DNA from: Xanthostigma xanthostigma
Lineage: Eukaryota; Arthropoda; Insecta; Raphidioptera; Raphidiidae
NCBI GenBank assembly: GCA_963575645.1
Contig: OY754468.1
Coordinates: 23,336,465 to 23,400,464 of the forward strand
Direction: 5' to 3'
Length of the DNA: 64,000 bases
A model generated the notes under the pieces. That model worked only from the letters and a program-made list of their open reading frames with translations, was not told where the DNA came from and did no database searches. This document shows, piece after piece, positions 33,771 through 44,227 of this stretch. Position 1 is the first letter of the stretch. Every line of letters starts with the position of its first letter. The translations under genes were made by a program, and so were the position numbers.

Positions 33771-34209
33771 AGTTCTAATCGCAGACGTTAATCAAAGATT
33801 TGATTATTAATAACAACCGATCTGTTTGATGAGTCTTCTTAAATTTATCACCTTAACCGGATTGTTTGGTTATCATTTATAAATAATCAGTGATAATTAA
33901 TAGTTAAATCAAGTTTGTTGTACTGCAAGCCTCAATAATAGGCTATTACACCGTTTTTTTTTTTTTTTTTGAAAAATGTTTTAAGTGAATCCTAAAGTGA
34001 TAAAGAAGCACTACAATTTTTATAATAATATTTTATAACCGAATACTGCAATAAAAACGACTTTTAGTTTATCATTATGAATTTTCGCTCGAATACGACT
34101 CGTGACGTCACTATGATCGAAAATAATAACGATATAGTGCACAATAACCATATAGTAACGCTTTACAACTAAAAATATTTAAGATTGCTATTACGTTACC
34201 AGTTAGTAT
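33771..34209. other. No gene recognised
   Basis: AT-rich sequence with a poly-T tract at about 33954-33970 and no repeat partner. Confidence 0.4.
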
Positions 34210-34436
34210 CATAGAGATATAAGTTACTAGAGTACGCTAGCGGGTATGCTTGCCATAAGTGAAAGTGTCTGCAGTTCAGAGAGTGAACGCTGCAAACGTT
34301 CCGTATCATTATATATGTTTCCTCAAATCAGCATTGTTTTGTATCATTAGTTACTTTAGAGATAAGGAACTTTTCTCTCTCTAAATTGCAGACACTTTCA
34401 CGGCTCACTCGCGTACTCTAGTATAATATCTCTATG
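34210..34436. mobile_element. hAT-type MITE, copy C (exact 8-bp TSD)
   Basis: The element runs catagagatat to atatctctatg and is flanked on both sides by gttagtat (34202-34209 and 34437-34444), an exact 8-bp duplication diagnostic of hAT transposition. Subterminal repeats agagtacgct/gcgtactct extend the inverted ends. At 227 bp it is non-coding. It is the best-preserved of the three copies. Confidence 0.9.
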
Positions 34437-35093
34437 GTTAGTATACAAGTTAGTAAAACTTTATCTAGTTATTAAACGTATTTATCCTTGGGTAGATTAG
34501 TACTTTCTGCTTTTACGAAACCGTCTTCCATTATGCGAAATCAATCAAATACGGGATATAAGTCTATAAAATTGATAATAACTTGAAAGAACTTCAAAAT
34601 AACACACAGCACAACATAAACGTAGCTAGTTTACAGCCGAAGTGACGCCACGCCGGAATCCAACATGACGAACAGCGTTTTAGACTTTTGAAGAACAGAT
34701 TAAAAAATACATTTGTTAAAATTGAATTATAAAATTTATATTGCATTATTATGAATAGAAATTAACGTTTCTCGTTTGCTTTTTATAAAATCTGTCACGA
34801 ATATGTATTATCAGATTTTTTCTTACATGTTGCAAAATACATTATTGCATATAACATGTCGTTCGTTACAAACAGCTACTTATGTTACCAGAAAACGGCA
34901 TAAAGTAGTGTAATTCTACCATTATGAAGTGTAATTTGTTGTGTATCGATTCAGAGTGCTAGCAATTTATATTTATCTGTCTTGTAGCTTTTTTCCACTG
35001 TGATATTATATTAACGAATGTGTGTAAGCAGTCGTGCTCGCGTGGAATTTTTTCACAAATATATCAGTATATAGATTTTATATCATATTATTT
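34437..35093. other. No gene recognised
   Basis: AT-rich with no recognisable element. Short imperfect repeats of 'taacaactagtt' type were not convincing. Confidence 0.35.
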
Positions 35094-35647
35094 AATATTA
35101 TAAATGCGAATGTAAGTTTGTTTGTTACGCTTTCACGCAAAAACTACTTAACCGATCATCATGAAACTTTGCACATACACTCTTGAAGGTATTAGAAGTA
35201 ACATAGGATACTTTTTATTAAAAAAAAATAAAAATTTTTTACGAAAAATAAGAAAGGGTTGAAAACATTTTTTGGGCCCAAAAATACCGAAAAATTTCTC
35301 CGAATCGTTTCAAAATTGAAATTTAACCCTTTAGTAATGATTAAAATGTGCTATTAAAATTTCATTAAAATCGGCCCGACAGGACCGGACTTACAAATTT
35401 TATGAAAACGAAATATTATAAATGCGAATGTAAGTTTGTTTGTTACGCTTTCACGCAAAAACTACTTAACCGATCATCATGAAACTTTGCACATACACTC
35501 TTGAAGGTATTAGAAGTAACATAGGATACTTTTTATTAAAAAAAAATAAAAATTTTTTACGAAAAATAAGAAAATTGTTTCCCCTGATATGCATGTCAAA
35601 AGTCGATTTCCATCTCAATCGCGGGCGTAGCCGCGGGTAGCGGCTAG
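35094..35647 (+). mobile_element. Helitron-like element with 162-bp exact internal repeat
   Basis: It ends with a 5-bp hairpin (cgcgggcgtagccgcg, 35620-35635), 8 bases and CTAG (35644-35647) followed by T, a good Helitron 3' terminus. The stretch 35094-35255 is repeated without change at 35412-35573. Between them is a 156-bp segment that matches the retroposon inserted at 32390. The start (aatattataaatgcgaatg) is a common left end of this insect repeat class. It is non-coding. Confidence 0.6.
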
Positions 35648-35865
35648 TTATTATATATAGTAGCTACGTTGGCAGTAATATTGAATTACAATATTTTTAT
35701 GAATATCAAATTATTAATCACAACACAATTGTTTTGGTAATACAATCTTTGTCACCCATACAAATTCTGATTGTGTACACTTTGCCATTTTGTTCTTCAA
35801 AAAAAAAAATGAGTGCATGTAACCTTTACGCGCGGTTGAAGTAAAACTTTTTTTAAATCGCTTAT

Positions 35866-36052
35866 TGGTTTGCGTTTGTAGCTATATTTCCTACATATGC
35901 GTTTTGATGGCGTCATCAGTCGATGCCTTTAAATATAGCGGAAACCGATCACAAAATTGGTTTGTGTCTGTAGCTACGTTTCACCTTTTGTTCAAGATGG
36001 TTTCTACGATGTCGCCATCTGTCAGCCGATGCCTTCACATAGCGGAAACTGT
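35866..36052. repeat. Two-copy tandem repeat, ~92-bp unit
   Basis: ggtttgcgtttgtagcta at 35867 recurs as ggtttgtgtctgtagcta at 35959. Both units continue with a 'ccatctg/catcagtcgatgcc' motif and end in tagcggaaac. Divergence is considerable. Confidence 0.65.
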
Positions 36053-36734
36053 GTAAACACGTAAGTTGTAACATCCCGAGTACCCCCACTCTACTAGACA
36101 GCGTGGTTTGATGGAAAGAAAGCCATTAGCCGACATCAGTAGCAAAGTTGCCGCCACAAAAGTAGGCAATTAGCCGCCATCAGTGGCTAAGTGCAGTACC
36201 TACTGAATAAATGATATTATCAATTATTATTAATTAATCCATGTGAAGTGAAACAAACTAAACAAAAATTGCGTTTATGAAAATTATTGTTAACTTCGTC
36301 AGAAGAAAATAGTTTATTTTAAAAAGTGGAAAACATTTTATTTGTAGGTATTGTTCAACGAGATTAAATAATAAATTATTAATAACGAGTCTCGTGTTTA
36401 TTTGTAACGAACCCTGAGACGTTGCAAACTTCCGTCCGAAAAAAGACCTGAGTTACTCTCAAATCGCGCCTAAAGAAGTTTTACTTTAAAAACAAAATTT
36501 TACTTTTAGCTGATTAATCCCAACAGCTGAAAATGTAACGAATTTAACTTAAATGTAAAAACAAAGTTTTAATTTATGTACCATTAACAAAAAACAATTG
36601 TTTCACACAACAAAGTGACTTTGTCAGACAAAAATCTTGATCTTGTGTAAGATCTTCGTCTGACCAAGCCATTCTGATGCTGGGCTTCAGAAAACATTGT
36701 TCTGTGACCACGATTATTTCTCCACTAGCGGCAA
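36053..36734. other. No recognised gene; part of a 101-codon minus frame
   Basis: A minus-strand frame of 101 codons (36574-36879) overlaps the repeat listed next. It has no identified domain. Two gcc(a/g)ccat..agt motifs near 36120-36190 form a weak direct repeat. Confidence 0.35.
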
Positions 36735-36850
36735 AGTTCAGCTTCGCTCGAATTTGTAGATTGTCATCGTTTTTTCGCCGACTTACGTTGCAAAATTGAT
36801 ATCCACGAACAGCGCTTAACATAAAAATAGGTATAGTAAAAGATACACAT
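36735..36850 (-). repeat. Repeat shared with 48620-48735
   Basis: The reverse complement of this stretch is about 80% the same as 48620-48735, including cgctcgaatttgtaga, tttttcgccgacttacg and gatatccacg. Because the reading frame is not preserved between copies, it looks like a non-coding repeat. Confidence 0.6.
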
Positions 36851-36907
36851 ATTATGCCATCGCAAACTTTTCTGTACACCTATAAAACAGGAACAATTTC
36901 ACCATTC

Positions 36908-37083
36908 CAAATCATCTTGGTTTCCGGGCTTGTATGGCGTGGTCCATTGGTATTACTACCTGGCGTTTCGTCTACAACTGCAGTAGAAACGTCAGGTAGT
37001 AATACTAATGGACCACGGCATATAAGCCCGGAAACCAAGATGATTTGGATCAACACCGGCCGTGAAAGCCTTCACACTTGGAT
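36908..37083. mobile_element. Tiny Penelope-like inverted dimer, 13-bp TSD
   Basis: Two copies of the Penelope-like 3' end face outward around a centre near 36978 (arms about 65 bp with ggtttccgggcttgtat ... atataagcccggaaacc). The unit is flanked by exact 13-bp direct repeats aatttcaccattc (36895-36907 and 37084-37096). Strong 5' truncation with an inverted partner is a known habit of Penelope-like elements. It keeps no coding part. Confidence 0.85.
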
Positions 37084-37129
37084 AATTTCACCATTCATTG
37101 TTTTGTTATATCTTAAAGGGATCTTCAAC

Positions 37130-37290
37130 AATCATCGTCATATTTCAACCAATTTACACAAAACATTTTTATACACATAAACCTTTCTCTTGAATCAATC
37201 CGTCCCTTGGTGAAAAAAGTATGAAAATCCGTTCGGTAGTTTTTGAGTTCATCGCGTTTAGCTTTGTTGTATAATATGTAGTGATAAGAA
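37130..37290 (-). mobile_element. Helitron-like end fragment
   Basis: It shares gaaaatccgttcggtag, ttttgag..catcgcg and a terminal tataatatgtagtgat with the right part of the element at 17333-18370. The CTAG end is absent, so only one end is present. Confidence 0.5.
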
Positions 37291-37984
37291 AAGCAAGAAT
37301 TTTATATTCATTAGAAATCTGACAACTGATGAAAACTATATTTAATATACGTAATGATAAATTGAGTTGGTACTAGATAACCCCGTCAGTCGAAAAAAAA
37401 GAAAAAGAAATCATATTTTGCGCGCTATCTCTAGACCGCGTGGCGGAACCTTCTTCTTAGTTTATTGTCGACAGCTACTGAGATTCTATCTGGAAAAGTT
37501 AAGACCCGTGCATCGTATATTATTAATGATGATAAATTCGTAAAAGAGAAAAAAAGCCCTCCGTTCTAAGCACAAGTTGTTAGTCTGCAGTAAATCTGTT
37601 AGTGATAGTTTATGATAAAGTGGCCGAAGGTGTGAGCGTTCAATCAGTTCTCGGTCACACTAAACGGACGTGGGGCGGCGACAGGGGTGCGGGGGAGCAG
37701 CGAAAGGTGACGGCATGCGTCACCGCGATATATCCACGGGCAGGCTTCGCGATGCTGCCGTGTCGGCCGGACTCATTTATCTCACTTATCCGATGAGAAC
37801 GGTGGACGAAATACACGACATTCGCTGCACTGGTCGTCCACTAGGTAGTCACGATTGTGAAGAAGGCTCAGCTCACGACTAAATCACTGTTATTATAGTG
37901 CACTCAAAATAATAAATCGTGCAATCGAAATTCAAATTTCTTGAAGTGAAACTTCTTAGTTCAACCAATAGTGTCCAGTAGGGC
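37291..37984. other. GC-rich island, function unknown
   Basis: Positions 37602-37882 are clearly GC-richer than the window average and open in two overlapping plus-strand frames (64 and 70 codons). Neither has a recognised motif. It could be an LTR leader or internal stretch of an old retroelement, or a host exon; the sequence does not decide. Confidence 0.3.
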
Positions 37985-38199
37985 GATTAAAAAAAATTGT
38001 TTTTGGCTCTTATTCTCTCAATTGTTTCTATTTAATGTAAAAAAATCCTCACCAAAGATGGGCGCCATAGCTCAACTCTAAGAGGTCGCTTTTTAAATTT
38101 TAGTTTCCCATATAACATGATTTTTTTTTAATTGAAGTTACTTGTAATTTTAATTCAATTTTTTACAAATAACCATTATATTGTTGCATGCCCTTGATG

Positions 38200-38870
38200 A
38201 GACGCCTATGGAATTCGGTAGAAACTACTAGAACCAACAACAATGGAAACAGGTAAAGAACACCCGACCTTGGAGACACACATACATGTAAAGGAAAGAA
38301 ACTCGGTGCGTGAAGCAGGTAGCGAAGTTAGACCCGATTTCTTAGAATCGCTTGGAGAGAACAATAGAAGAAATCTCGATTCGTCCAGAACATTCGATAG
38401 AAGCGGGGTACGAAAACTATACAAAGGCGAACAGAGTGGACAAGGGGTCAGTCAGTTACTGGATCTGTTCGCGAGTTGTGTTGACACAGTGCTGTGGCAT
38501 TACTACATAAATTATTCAGTTATACTGTGAAAATAAATAACTTTAGTGAGTACAATTTACATAAATCTGTTTAAATAGCTTTTTGTAAATACAAGTGTGA
38601 ATCAGCTACTGTTCTAGCTAAACTTTGTGTTGTGTTCCTGTGTTGTAAACATTTTGTGTATATAATTTAGTGACTCTACATTCTCTGTTACTTAGTCTTT
38701 TATTTTTATTATTTAGAACAATTAGTTTTGTTTCTGTTAACGTTATTATTTCTGTTAAGTTAAGGAAGTACGCTTTCGTTTGTGTGGTTAACCGTTTTGT
38801 TAAACATTTATTATTGCAAATAAATAATTTCCGCCACGGACTACAGCAGTTTTGTTACAATATATTCTTG
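38200..38870 (+). mobile_element. LTR-like fossil (solo LTR type)
   Basis: The right end (aagtacgctttcgttt to agttttgttacaatat) matches 11728-11850 in reverse and the terminus of 4850-5475. The left limit is uncertain. A 95-codon open frame at 38243-38530 lies inside and is not recognised as a gene. No retroelement genes accompany it. Confidence 0.45.
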
Positions 38871-38932
38871 AGCTTTCAAAAACTCTATAATAACGTATAA
38901 TTATCATAATTAGAAGACCAGTTACAGCCATC

Positions 38933-39026
38933 GTTTGTGTGGTTAACCGTTTTGTTAAACATTTATTATTGCAAATAAATAATTTCCGCCACGGACTACA
39001 GCAGTTCTGTTACAATATATTCTTTA
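38933..39026 (+). repeat. 92-bp second copy of the LTR-like end, 14-bp flanking repeats
   Basis: The last 92 bp of the LTR-like segment (38778-38869) occur again here with one or two changes, bordered by cagttacagccatc at 38919-38932 and 39027-39040. A copy of only the 3' end between direct repeats suggests retroposition of a short cDNA rather than unequal crossing over. Confidence 0.8.
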
Positions 39027-39275
39027 CAGTTACAGCCATCAGAAAATGAATTTCTGATTACAGAGGAATTGTATAGGTACCTCTATAATAATTTTTTATG
39101 CGCCTACATGATTTTTTGAAAGTTTTTTATATATTTTTTGAAAGCATAAACAGTCTGATTCAAGAATTAAATGGGAAACTAAAATTAAAATATCGACCTC
39201 TTAAAGTTGAGCTACAGTGCCCATCTTTGATAAGGAGCAAAAAAAATAAGAATTTTTTTAAGCACCCTAGTGTCC

Positions 39276-39660
39276 AGATATAAACTAGCCTTTAACTATT
39301 CAGTGTATGGAAACACAATCACAAGAAACTTAATATCTGGCTTCTGGATCAAGCGCCGTGTATGTTTCCTGGGTATGTGAGTCATTCGCGAAGTGAAGTT
39401 TACTAATTTTTTACTATTCAAATAAAGCGACCATCAAGGTCGTAAATTAAATGATATCAAATATTCTACAAAATGTTGTAGGTACCAGCTTTACTTTTGG
39501 CAAAAAGGAGAGTATTGATCGTAACTAATTTTAAAGCACGAAGTAATACTTTAAAGCAGTGGTGGCGCGTGAACTTTTTAAATGGGTGTTCTGCAAGGTC
39601 AACCAGATGTACTAACACGGGTAGGAATTAGAGGGGGATAATTAAATAATTTTAATCACA
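39276..39660. other. No gene recognised
   Basis: Unique-looking AT-rich sequence lying between two elements. No frame or motif stands out. Confidence 0.4.
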
Positions 39661-39668
39661 TCGACGTC

Positions 39669-39976
39669 CAGGGCCGGATTTAAAGGTGTGGAGGCCCTAG
39701 GCAACGAAGGAGTGGAGGCCCTTAATTATTTTCCAAACAAGTTAAACCATTTTTTTCTTTTACGTACTGACATTGAGAAGTTAAGTGTCTTAAACATCTT
39801 TTAAACATCACATAGAAGTTTCACTTGTACCGCGTGACTTTTCACGCACCCTCTTATTCTATATAATTTTGCATATTATTCGTTATTTGTTAGCAAATTT
39901 TATCTACAAATTTCTATTGTGGAGGCCCCGGGGCTACAGCCCCGGTTGCCCCCCCCCCTCCCTAAATCCGGCCCTG
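39669..39976. mobile_element. hAT MITE, exact 8-bp TSD
   Basis: Ends cagggccggattta and taaatccggccctg are inverted repeats, flanked by tcgacgtc on both sides (39661-39668 and 39977-39984). Both features are diagnostic of hAT. Subterminal gtggaggccc motifs recur near both ends. The unaltered duplication points to a fairly recent insertion. It is 308 bp and non-coding. Confidence 0.95.
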
Positions 39977-40462
39977 TCGACGTCTATGATGTTTTAATTA
40001 TTAACTTTTTTCAAACACTGTCGACAACAAACTACAATTTACACTGTAACACTAGTCACTACTGCCATAAGCCGTGTGTCGTGTATAATGCATGTGTATC
40101 AATTATTCACTGAATGAGATAGATTCAGTCAACACTTCTAGCATATGACAGTGACAGATGGCTTATTTGTACTAATGTGCTGACGGTAAATGCAGCTCAA
40201 AGCCAATCTAAATAATATGCTATAGCTTGTGGGTCAGGAGTTGCACGGTGTACACTGGAGGTATCTGGTGATGTTTCATTTGATGCTTCGAAGCGCAGAA
40301 CAGCAACTGGACGCAAAAAAAGTCTGTCACACAGAACGCACACGTGCTAGTGGCTGTTAACCTTTAGTGTTGATTGTGTAACTATTACATTATTTCCTAA
40401 CATTAAATATAATAATATGCAAACATCAGAACATGTCGTGTAAACACATAAGTACATTAGCT
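39977..40462. other. No gene recognised
   Basis: No element or gene is recognised between the hAT MITE and the LINE remnant. Confidence 0.4.
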
Positions 40463-40705
40463 TTAAAAATTAAAAATTATTTCTGTGTTGTAGAAACAAT
40501 TATTGATTAAATAGTTACGCATTGACTTTTTAAAGAGTTTAAAAGACGCAATCTTCTTTATTTCGTTTGGTAACTTGCTGTAGCATATAATACACATGTA
40601 ATATGACGAATCTTCAAATTTAGTTGTGTTATGTGATGGAATAGCTAAATTGTTTCTACCTCTTGTGTAATAAATTGTTGATGCAAATATCACTATTTGT
40701 TTCAA
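40463..40705 (-). pseudogene. LINE reverse transcriptase C-terminus
   Basis: An uninterrupted 80-codon minus-strand frame contains YTRGRNNLAIPSHNTTKFE, then ICYSKLPNEIKKIASFKLF and YLINNCFYNTEIIF. This is the hallmark C-terminal tail of Jockey/CR1/R1-class LINE ORF2 proteins (TR....L..P.H.T..FE.S..Y.....YN.LP..IK......FK..L..YL....FY). The catalytic core is missing, so it is a 5'-truncated copy. The open frame suggests it is younger than the one at 14934. Confidence 0.85.
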
Positions 40706-41077
40706 ATAGGTTGAAATTTTTTTTTAACAAAACAAACCAATTCTAAAATATAAATACAATAAATATTTAAAATCTTTTCACTTTTAAACAAAGGTTTACA
40801 ATGAGCAAGCACTTCGTACTATTTTTCACGACCTTCCCCATATTAAGATCCCATATCTTAATCGGGAATGTACATGTGCATAATAATATTGGTTAAATAT
40901 GGAAAACATAATTAATTCAAAAATTATGCAGCACCTAAAATTTTGGTTGTTCTGAAACTCTGCAGCGCGCTCATAGAAGAACAGTCACTGATTTAAAGTA
41001 TTCAAGATTCAACAAAATATGCAGACTTCTAATATTTTCCCTGCTCGTAAAACAGTAGATACTATATATAATATATA
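40706..41077. other. No gene recognised
   Basis: AT-rich sequence ending in a (TA)n-like tract that supplied the target of the MITE at 41080. Confidence 0.4.
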
Positions 41078-41079
41078 TA

Positions 41080-41610
41080 CAGGGTGACTCAAGAGGCAAT
41101 GTCAATATTTTAGGTACGTATTCGGGGACCCAAAATAAACATAAAAGTTTCTACAAACATGGGTCCTGTTCTCAATCGTTACAGAGATAACAGGGTAAAC
41201 AAAGTATTCAAATTAAAATTTTTATTAAATTCCAAAAGCCACAAACGAATATCACGAGGAGAAAATGTGGTAGGCATAATGAAATGAATCTAATGTTTCT
41301 CAAAGAATTGTCAGAAAATACAAATGCTGAACACGATTTTATACAGTGACAAATCTTATTTTGATTAATACCTAATGGGCTTACTATCGCTAAGCAACAG
41401 TGCAAAGGCAGCAGAACTTACTTTTTGAAAACTATACTGGCCTACCTGTTATAAATATAATTTAATAAAAATTTTAATTTGAATATTTTGTTTACCCCTG
41501 TATCTATGTAACGGTTGAGAATAAGATCCATGTTTATAGGAACTCTTATGTTTATTTTATGTCCCTGAATACGTACCTATAACATTGACATTTCCTCCTG
41601 AATCACTCTA
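41080..41610. mobile_element. Long-TIR MITE (cagggtgact type)
   Basis: Inverted repeats of about 140 bp start cagggtgactcaagaggca at the left and match in reverse the right end (...tcctcctgaatcactcta), through ggtacgtattcggggac. TA flanks both sides (41078-41079, 41611-41612), suggesting a Tc1/mariner-type mobiliser. A 65-codon frame inside has no motif. Confidence 0.88.
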
Positions 41611-41618
41611 TAGTTATA

Positions 41619-42141
41619 CAGAATGATTTTTAAGTTGATTCTTCTTTATGTGGAAATCAAATGGACGAACACATTTTTTAAGTAACTTTGTTATCAAAAC
41701 TCAAAAATAACAGAGAAACAGCATTTCAAAGTTTAATTCAATTTTCTAAATTTTATTTAATTAATTCAAAATCTCGGTTTTAACACACTCGAAGAAATGA
41801 TAGCACGAATCGGAAATGCATCCCAAATAATTCGCGGAAGGCCCTTATCGCTACAAGCATGTACTAAACTGGCTACGACGCACCCATCTTTGTGTCCAAC
41901 AAAACGGGAACAACTTCGAACAATTGCTGCAGTCAATACTTGATAATGACATAACATATTTCCATAGTGACATAACATAACGCCAGGACCAACCTAAAAA
42001 TTTAAGAAAATTTAATAAAACTTTGAAAGTCTGTTTCTCTTTCATTTTTGAGCTTTGATAAAAAAGTTACTTGAAATCTTTGTTCGTCTATTTAATTTCT
42101 ACACGCTGTTAAAAAAAAGAATCAACTAAAAAGTCATTCTG
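41619..42141. mobile_element. Long-TIR MITE, copy 2 of the 1274-1806 family
   Basis: Ends cagaatgatttttaagtt and aactaaaaagtcattctg are inverted repeats of about 125 bp, flanked by TA (41617-41618, 42142-42143). It begins only 8 bp after the preceding MITE ends. The internal frame (about 70 codons, minus) is homologous to that of copy 1 but carries no recognised protein motif. Confidence 0.88.
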
Positions 42142-42514
42142 TATATATTTTTTTAAATGAAACTTGTTTTTAAGAAGAGACAACCAAATTTACATCCGCT
42201 ATTCATTATAAGTAGCTGCCTCGGGCACAGAAGAACTGCCAACCACAGCTAAAATATCATTCAAAACACGAAAAAGAGCCGGTTTTAATATATAGATATC
42301 ATGTATTATGTTTCTTCTCATTGCTATTCAGAGATGGCGTCAGCATTGTCTTTAAAATACTAAATATGCGTGAGCAGTGAGCACATATACCTTCCTGAAC
42401 TCTACAGTTCACACAATGTCCTGCTACAACGCGTCGCGTCGGAGTAAAATTGTTCCACCGCCTGAATGTTGTATGCAGAGGTGTGTAAAGGGTTAGAGGA
42501 CGTTTATTAATTAC
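42142..42514. other. No gene recognised
   Basis: No motif or repeat was recognised here. Confidence 0.4.
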
Positions 42515-42924
42515 TTAAGAGTATTCGTCCCTGCAAATACCCCCTGCACCCCTCATCTCAAATCTTTTCCCCTCGCCTAAAAACGATTCGCGCTATTTTT
42601 AAAGCTAGAGGGTTCTGGTAAACGCCAAATGAAAGACAAAGAATCTGACTACAGATCCTTCAGACGAATTTTAAAAAAAAAAACCTGAAAAAACTTACAA
42701 CCTTTTGAAAAAAATAATAAGTTACGTAATATTTCACACGTAGGCGAAACTTTTTTTAAAAAAATTCGCCTGATTGTAGTCTAATTCTTTGTCTTTCATT
42801 TGGCGTTTACCAGAACCCTCTAGCTTTAAAAATAGCGTCGGGAGAGCGCGAACCGTTTTTAGGCGAGGGGAAAAGATTTGAGATTAAGGGTGCAGGGGGT
42901 GTTTGCAGGGACGAATACTCTTAA
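42515..42924. mobile_element. TTAA hairpin MITE, copy 1
   Basis: It reads ttaagagtattcgtccctgc at the left and its reverse at the right. Pairing runs along most of the element through gaggggaaaagatttgaga and accctctagctttaaaaa. TTAA at both ends is the target used by piggyBac-type transposases, although it may also be part of the palindrome. It is non-coding, and copy 2 is at 44458-44885. Confidence 0.85.
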
Positions 42925-43009
42925 GCTAAAAATAGGGGAGGAGGAGGGATCCGACATAATTTCAATTAAATAGAGGGAGGGGGGTAAATGAAAATCACAC
43001 GTCAACTTT

Positions 43010-43690
43010 TGATATGAAACATCTAATGCCGGCACTTCACATGGCTATTTGTATTTGTGTGTTTGGCATATATGACAAACAATTATCAAGTGTGGAGGGT
43101 CTATTTGACAAATAAGGCCAATACCAAATACGCGGTACTGTGCGCTTGTCGGTTTTTCTGAGGCACATCAAAGGAATCAAATAGGCAAATACGGCAAATA
43201 AACCGTCCACACAATGGCTATATTCAAAAGCGCACGCGCCGTGAACCTGTACGGACGTGCAGTATTTTTGTGTCTGTGCTGTGAGCGAGAAAACAATTAC
43301 TATTGAAAATGAATAGGGACAATGAAACAGTGCTAAAATTTCTGGAATTTTGAACCTTGCGTTCTGCTGCCAAATGTTTATGTGTTTGCTATTTGACTGC
43401 CATGTGTGGATGGTCGTATTTGCCTCTATTTGCATGTTTGCTTGAGCGTCATATATTTTGCCAAATACAACAAACACCCAATAGCGAACACAAATAGCCA
43501 TGTGAAGTGCCACCTTTAGACGCGTTTGGTTGAGCGTAAAACCGTGCGATTGACACGACGCTGTTCACGGGACGTTTTACGTTTCATTTGCCCTTGCTGT
43601 CTGTATGCGTTGGACAGCTGTGCGTTAGTGCTTGTTGTGTGTGTTGGAGTAGCGTTTGTTGATACGTTTAATTTAGTTACTAGAATTTCC
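43010..43690 (+). repeat. 'aaacatctaatg' dispersed repeat, split copy
   Basis: Left fragment 43010-43029 (ttttgatatgaaacatctaatg) and right fragment 43515-43690 (gcgtttggttgagcgtaaa, cgtgcgattgacacg) join into the sequence found uninterrupted, in reverse, at 59000-59050. The TIR element at 43030-43509 sits exactly between them. Confidence 0.65.
43030..43509. mobile_element. TIR element, ~45-bp ends, inserted in a repeat
   Basis: Ends ggcacttcacatggctattt and aaatagccatgtgaagtgcc are inverted repeats, followed by further gtttggc/gccaaa pairing. The minus-strand frame of 158 codons (43037-43513) runs through the whole element, including both inverted repeats, and has no known motif, so I consider it fortuitous. 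Superfamily undetermined. Confidence 0.75.
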
Positions 43691-44227
43691 CACAACGGCT
43701 TACATTTTTTTAATTCAAAGAATATACATTGTTATAACAGATAGCAACTAAAAATTATAGGGTAAATCTCACGTGAGGGGAAAGGGAGGTTTATATGTAA
43801 AAAAAAACACCGCACGTAATGGATGTTCCCTTAATTCATCATTTAGTTTTCATATTTTATTCTACCGACTACGGACGTCTAGCGGATTCTCCCAAAACTG
43901 GTAAATAACCGAGCAGGAACGAAACAGAGACGTTACAAGCCACCGAAAATCTTGAAATGGCGAAGAAATCGAATTATAAAGGACCCCGCACAAACCTTAT
44001 AAGATTTGGTTCTCGGTTAAATTGATCGAAAATGGTTTTATTTTATGGCTTAAAGTTCACTAAGAAGAAGTGTTCATTGACGCATAACCTAAAAACCAAT
44101 AGATTTTTAGCTACAGATATGTTTAGCTAGATTTTAGTTATAGGGACACCTATCCATTGAATTCACATGTTCAGCTATTGTGTTTTTTTTGGAATTAGAA
44201 AAATAGTGAAAAACTAGGTAATGTTAA

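Larger units (their letters stand above)
37985..39275. mobile_element. TIR element containing an LTR-like fossil
   Basis: A left arm (gtagggcgattaaaaaaa at about 37978, then agatgggcgccatagctcaac and aaattttagtttcccat) is matched in reverse at 39165-39275. The terminus cactagggtgc at the right resembles some hAT ends, but no clean 8-bp duplication is seen. Most of the interior is the LTR-like segment at 38200-38870. Confidence 0.6.

Noticed and set aside
36574-36879. 101-codon minus-strand frame as a gene
   Set aside because: Part of it is a repeat shared with 48620-48735, where the reading frame is not conserved.
43037-43513. 158-codon minus-strand open frame as a gene
   Set aside because: It spans a TIR element end to end, including both inverted repeats, and shows no recognisable motif or splice context.
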